DNA of 6,232 nt from an uncultured Haemophilus sp. (GTDB taxonomy: Bacteria; Pseudomonadota; Gammaproteobacteria; Enterobacterales; Pasteurellaceae): positions 1-6,232 of the forward strand of contig CABSZQ010000084.1 in NCBI GenBank assembly GCA_902482195.1, written 5' to 3'. The translations under genes were made by a program, and so were the position numbers. Position 1 is the first letter of the stretch. Every line of letters starts with the position of its first letter. The notes under the pieces were generated by a model that made no database searches, was not told where the DNA came from, and saw only the letters and a program-made list of their open reading frames with translations. Positions 5,127-6,232 of this stretch are shown in pieces.

Positions 5127-5423
5127 ATGTCAATCAAAACAAAAGTTTTATTTAACAATACTTGGAATGTCCGTATCAGTGATCCGGGTGAAGAAGGTGC
5201 TCAAAGCCACTTTTTTGAAACCATTTATCTCACGCTCACGGCTTATTTTGAAGGCGAAAATGTGCGTTATGAATTTGTGCGTAAAGTAGAAGATCAAGTA
5301 AAAATCAAACGCTCATTTACAGAATTAAGCGAGTTATTCAAGTTCTTGGGGGATTATTTGGACCCCGTTTCACTCGGTAACCTCGGCGTAAAAATAGGTA
5401 ACTTAGGCGTGAAAGCTGAATAA
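5127..5423 (+). CDS. Small conserved hypothetical protein with duplicated GNLGVK C-terminus
   Basis: A 98-aa protein of unknown function. It resembles a small Pasteurellaceae-restricted family, possibly the one catalogued as DUF5377, but this is from memory and not certain. It has no signal peptide, membrane segment, cysteine or recognised catalytic motif and is predicted to be cytoplasmic. Alternating hydrophobic and polar stretches such as TIYLTLTAYFEG (33-44) and NVRYEFVRKVEDQVKIKRS (46-64) suggest beta strands, followed by a probable helix at 66-77 (LSELFKFLGDYL). The C-terminus is a tandem GNLGVK-I-GNLGVK at 84-96. It has a strong ribosome site and normal codon use, and follows arfA by 25 bases on the same strand. 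It is convergent with bamC, with a shared terminator. It could be co-transcribed by readthrough of arfA; no function can be assigned. Confidence 0.88.
   Translation: MSIKTKVLFNNTWNVRISDPGEEGAQSHFFETIYLTLTAYFEGENVRYEFVRKVEDQVKIKRSFTELSELFKFLGDYLDPVSLGNLGVKIGNLGVKAE
5376..5414 (+). repeat. Tandem 18-base in-frame repeat encoding GNLGVK twice
   Basis: Units 5376-5393 and 5397-5414 are separated by one Ile codon (ATA). They differ at three bases, all synonymous (CTC/TTA for Leu and GTA/GTG for Val), so the encoded hexapeptides are identical. Confidence 0.85.
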
Positions 5424-5436
5424 ATTTTTTCTAATA

Positions 5437-5468
5437 AAAAAGTGCGGTCAAATTGAACTGCACTTTTT
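5437..5468. terminator. Bidirectional terminator between the small gene and bamC, carrying an uptake signal
   Basis: AAAAAGTGCGGT (5437-5448) pairs with ACTGCACTTTTT (5457-5468) around an 8-base loop, with 12 pairs including one G-T. The arm ends supply a T-run on each strand, so it can end the small gene from the left and bamC from the right. The left arm holds an exact uptake signal; the right arm is a one-mismatch copy. Confidence 0.8.
5440..5448 (+). repeat. DNA uptake signal sequence (Hin-type USS)
   Basis: Exact AAGTGCGGT in the left arm of the bidirectional terminator. Confidence 0.9.
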
Positions 5469-5483
5469 ATTTCTCAACTCATA

Positions 5484-6232
5484 TTATTGTGCAAGTAATA
5501 CACTTAATGCTGAATACAAGGATTGAGCAGCTTCATTTGGTAATGCCTTGCCATCTTCATCAGTGATCACGACCGCACTTTGTTTACCCACCGCAGAAAT
5601 TTGCATTTGGTAAACGCCTTTTTCTAGATTAGGCGGATTCACACCTAAACGTAACCACTCTTGTTTATCCAATGGTTTATATTTTAACTCGCGATAGCCA
5701 CGGCCAGCAGATTCCGATGTGGCTTTAAAGCCTAATTTCGGTAAAGCCGAACCTAAACGTTGCCATGCTTGACCAAAGCTTGCATCCATACCCAATGCCA
5801 TTCTGCCATTCGTATCAGTAATTAAACCAGATTGGAAAGGTCCTACAGAAGCACTACTTAAATCTTGTTGTTGCTTGTTATAAGCGCTAGTGAGCGCCGA
5901 AACAAAACGATTTAAACGATCAGATGCATAGCGCTGTTTATCTGCTTGATTTGGGGTGTAAATTACGCCATCACGACGCATTTGCTCGACAGAAACCGCT
6001 AACGCACTCGCATCTTGCGCCGTAACTTGTTCAATTTTATAACGGATCTCTGTATTGGCTTTATCATCTGCACGACCTGTTGGCGCCCAATCGCTAATTA
6101 ATACCGCACCATTTAAAGTTGAATTCGTGCCTTCTTCTTTCAATAAACGCTCAATTTGTTTGAGATTATAAAGCTCTGCTTGTGCATCCGTATAAACAAT
6201 CAATGCACGTTCACCATCAAATTGTGTTAAAG
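5484..6232 (-). CDS. bamC: BamC (NlpB), outer-membrane assembly complex lipoprotein, N-terminal part outside window
   Basis: BamC is a lipoprotein subunit of the BAM complex, which inserts beta-barrel proteins into the outer membrane; it binds BamD through its N-terminal region. The frame is open to the right edge, giving about 248 residues up to the TAA at 5484-5486. E. coli BamC is 344 aa, so roughly the first 95 residues, including the signal peptide, lipobox and BamD-binding segment, are missing. What is visible matches the two helix-grip domains: FDGERALIVYTDAQAEL near the edge begins the first, which ends near RFVSALTSAYN, and GRMALGMDASFGQAWQRLGSALPKLGF begins the second, which ends in AAQSLYSALSVLLAQ. 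A TTG at 6201-6203 could be mistaken for a start but is an internal Leu codon. No promoter is visible. In related genomes bamC follows dapA, which would lie to the right. Confidence 0.92.
   Translation of the reverse strand, partial: LTQFDGERALIVYTDAQAELYNLKQIERLLKEEGTNSTLNGAVLISDWAPTGRADDKANTEIRYKIEQVTAQDASALAVSVEQMRRDGVIYTPNQADKQRYASDRLNRFVSALTSAYNKQQQDLSSASVGPFQSGLITDTNGRMALGMDASFGQAWQRLGSALPKLGFKATSESAGRGYRELKYKPLDKQEWLRLGVNPPNLEKGVYQMQISAVGKQSAVVITDEDGKALPNEAAQSLYSALSVLLAQ
5572..5580 (-). repeat. DNA uptake signal sequence (Hin-type USS), inside bamC
   Basis: Plus strand ACCGCACTT, read on the minus strand as part of Lys-Gln-Ser-Ala-Val in the second BamC domain. It is 124 bases from the terminator copy, in the opposite orientation. 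Confidence 0.9.

Noticed and set aside
6201..6203. TTG as the start of a 239-aa protein
   Set aside because: The frame is open to the window edge and upstream codons continue BamC-like sequence (FDGERA), so the TTG is an internal Leu codon.
1..6232. CRISPR array, insertion sequence, prophage or defence island
   Set aside because: No regularly spaced direct repeats, transposase, integrase or terminal inverted repeats were found; every sizeable frame belongs to a housekeeping or small conserved gene, and base use is even across the window.

Overview
The window looks like ordinary core chromosome from a member of the Pasteurellaceae in the Haemophilus/Aggregatibacter/Pasteurella group. The main evidence is eight exact copies of the 9-base Hin-type DNA uptake signal (AAGTGCGGT or its complement) in 6.2 kb, together with AT-rich DNA and proteins close to gammaproteobacterial housekeeping families. 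The species is not fixed by the sequence; a Haemophilus such as H. parainfluenzae is a reasonable inference. No insertion sequence, phage gene, CRISPR array, tRNA or rRNA was seen.

Left part (1-2515), all on the minus strand. A DASS/SLC13 sodium-anion symporter runs off the left edge. Its upstream region holds a sigma70-like promoter and a near-perfect CRP site. Next comes rraA (RNase E inhibitor), ended by a hairpin made from two inverted uptake signals. Upstream of rraA lies menA (menaquinone biosynthesis), in the menA-rraA order also found in E. coli.

Middle part (2516-4781). trmO (tRNA m6t6A37 methyltransferase) is divergent from menA and convergent with perM (AI-2E/PerM-type membrane protein). 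trmO and perM share a compact terminator region, and the trmO stop codon lies inside the hairpin stem. perM is divergent from an ArsC/YfgD-type thioredoxin-fold reductase with a complete arsenate-binding residue set.

Right part (4782-6232). The most interesting gene here is arfA, the backup ribosome rescue factor. A strong hairpin with a U-tract lies inside its reading frame before the stop codon. This is the arrangement by which ArfA is made from non-stop mRNA when trans-translation fails. A second hairpin sits at the predicted 5' end of the arfA transcript, where it also terminates arsC. A small protein of unknown function with a duplicated GNLGVK C-terminus follows. It is convergent with bamC (BAM complex lipoprotein), whose N-terminal part lies off the right edge; a bidirectional terminator carrying an uptake signal separates the two.

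The genes do not form one pathway. They are short housekeeping units packed with shared terminators and compact divergent promoter regions, and several gaps are doubly used (terminator plus uptake signal, or terminator plus promoter). I found no clear new multi-gene system. The observations most worth following are the self-regulating arfA locus and the candidate CRP-controlled transporter promoter.
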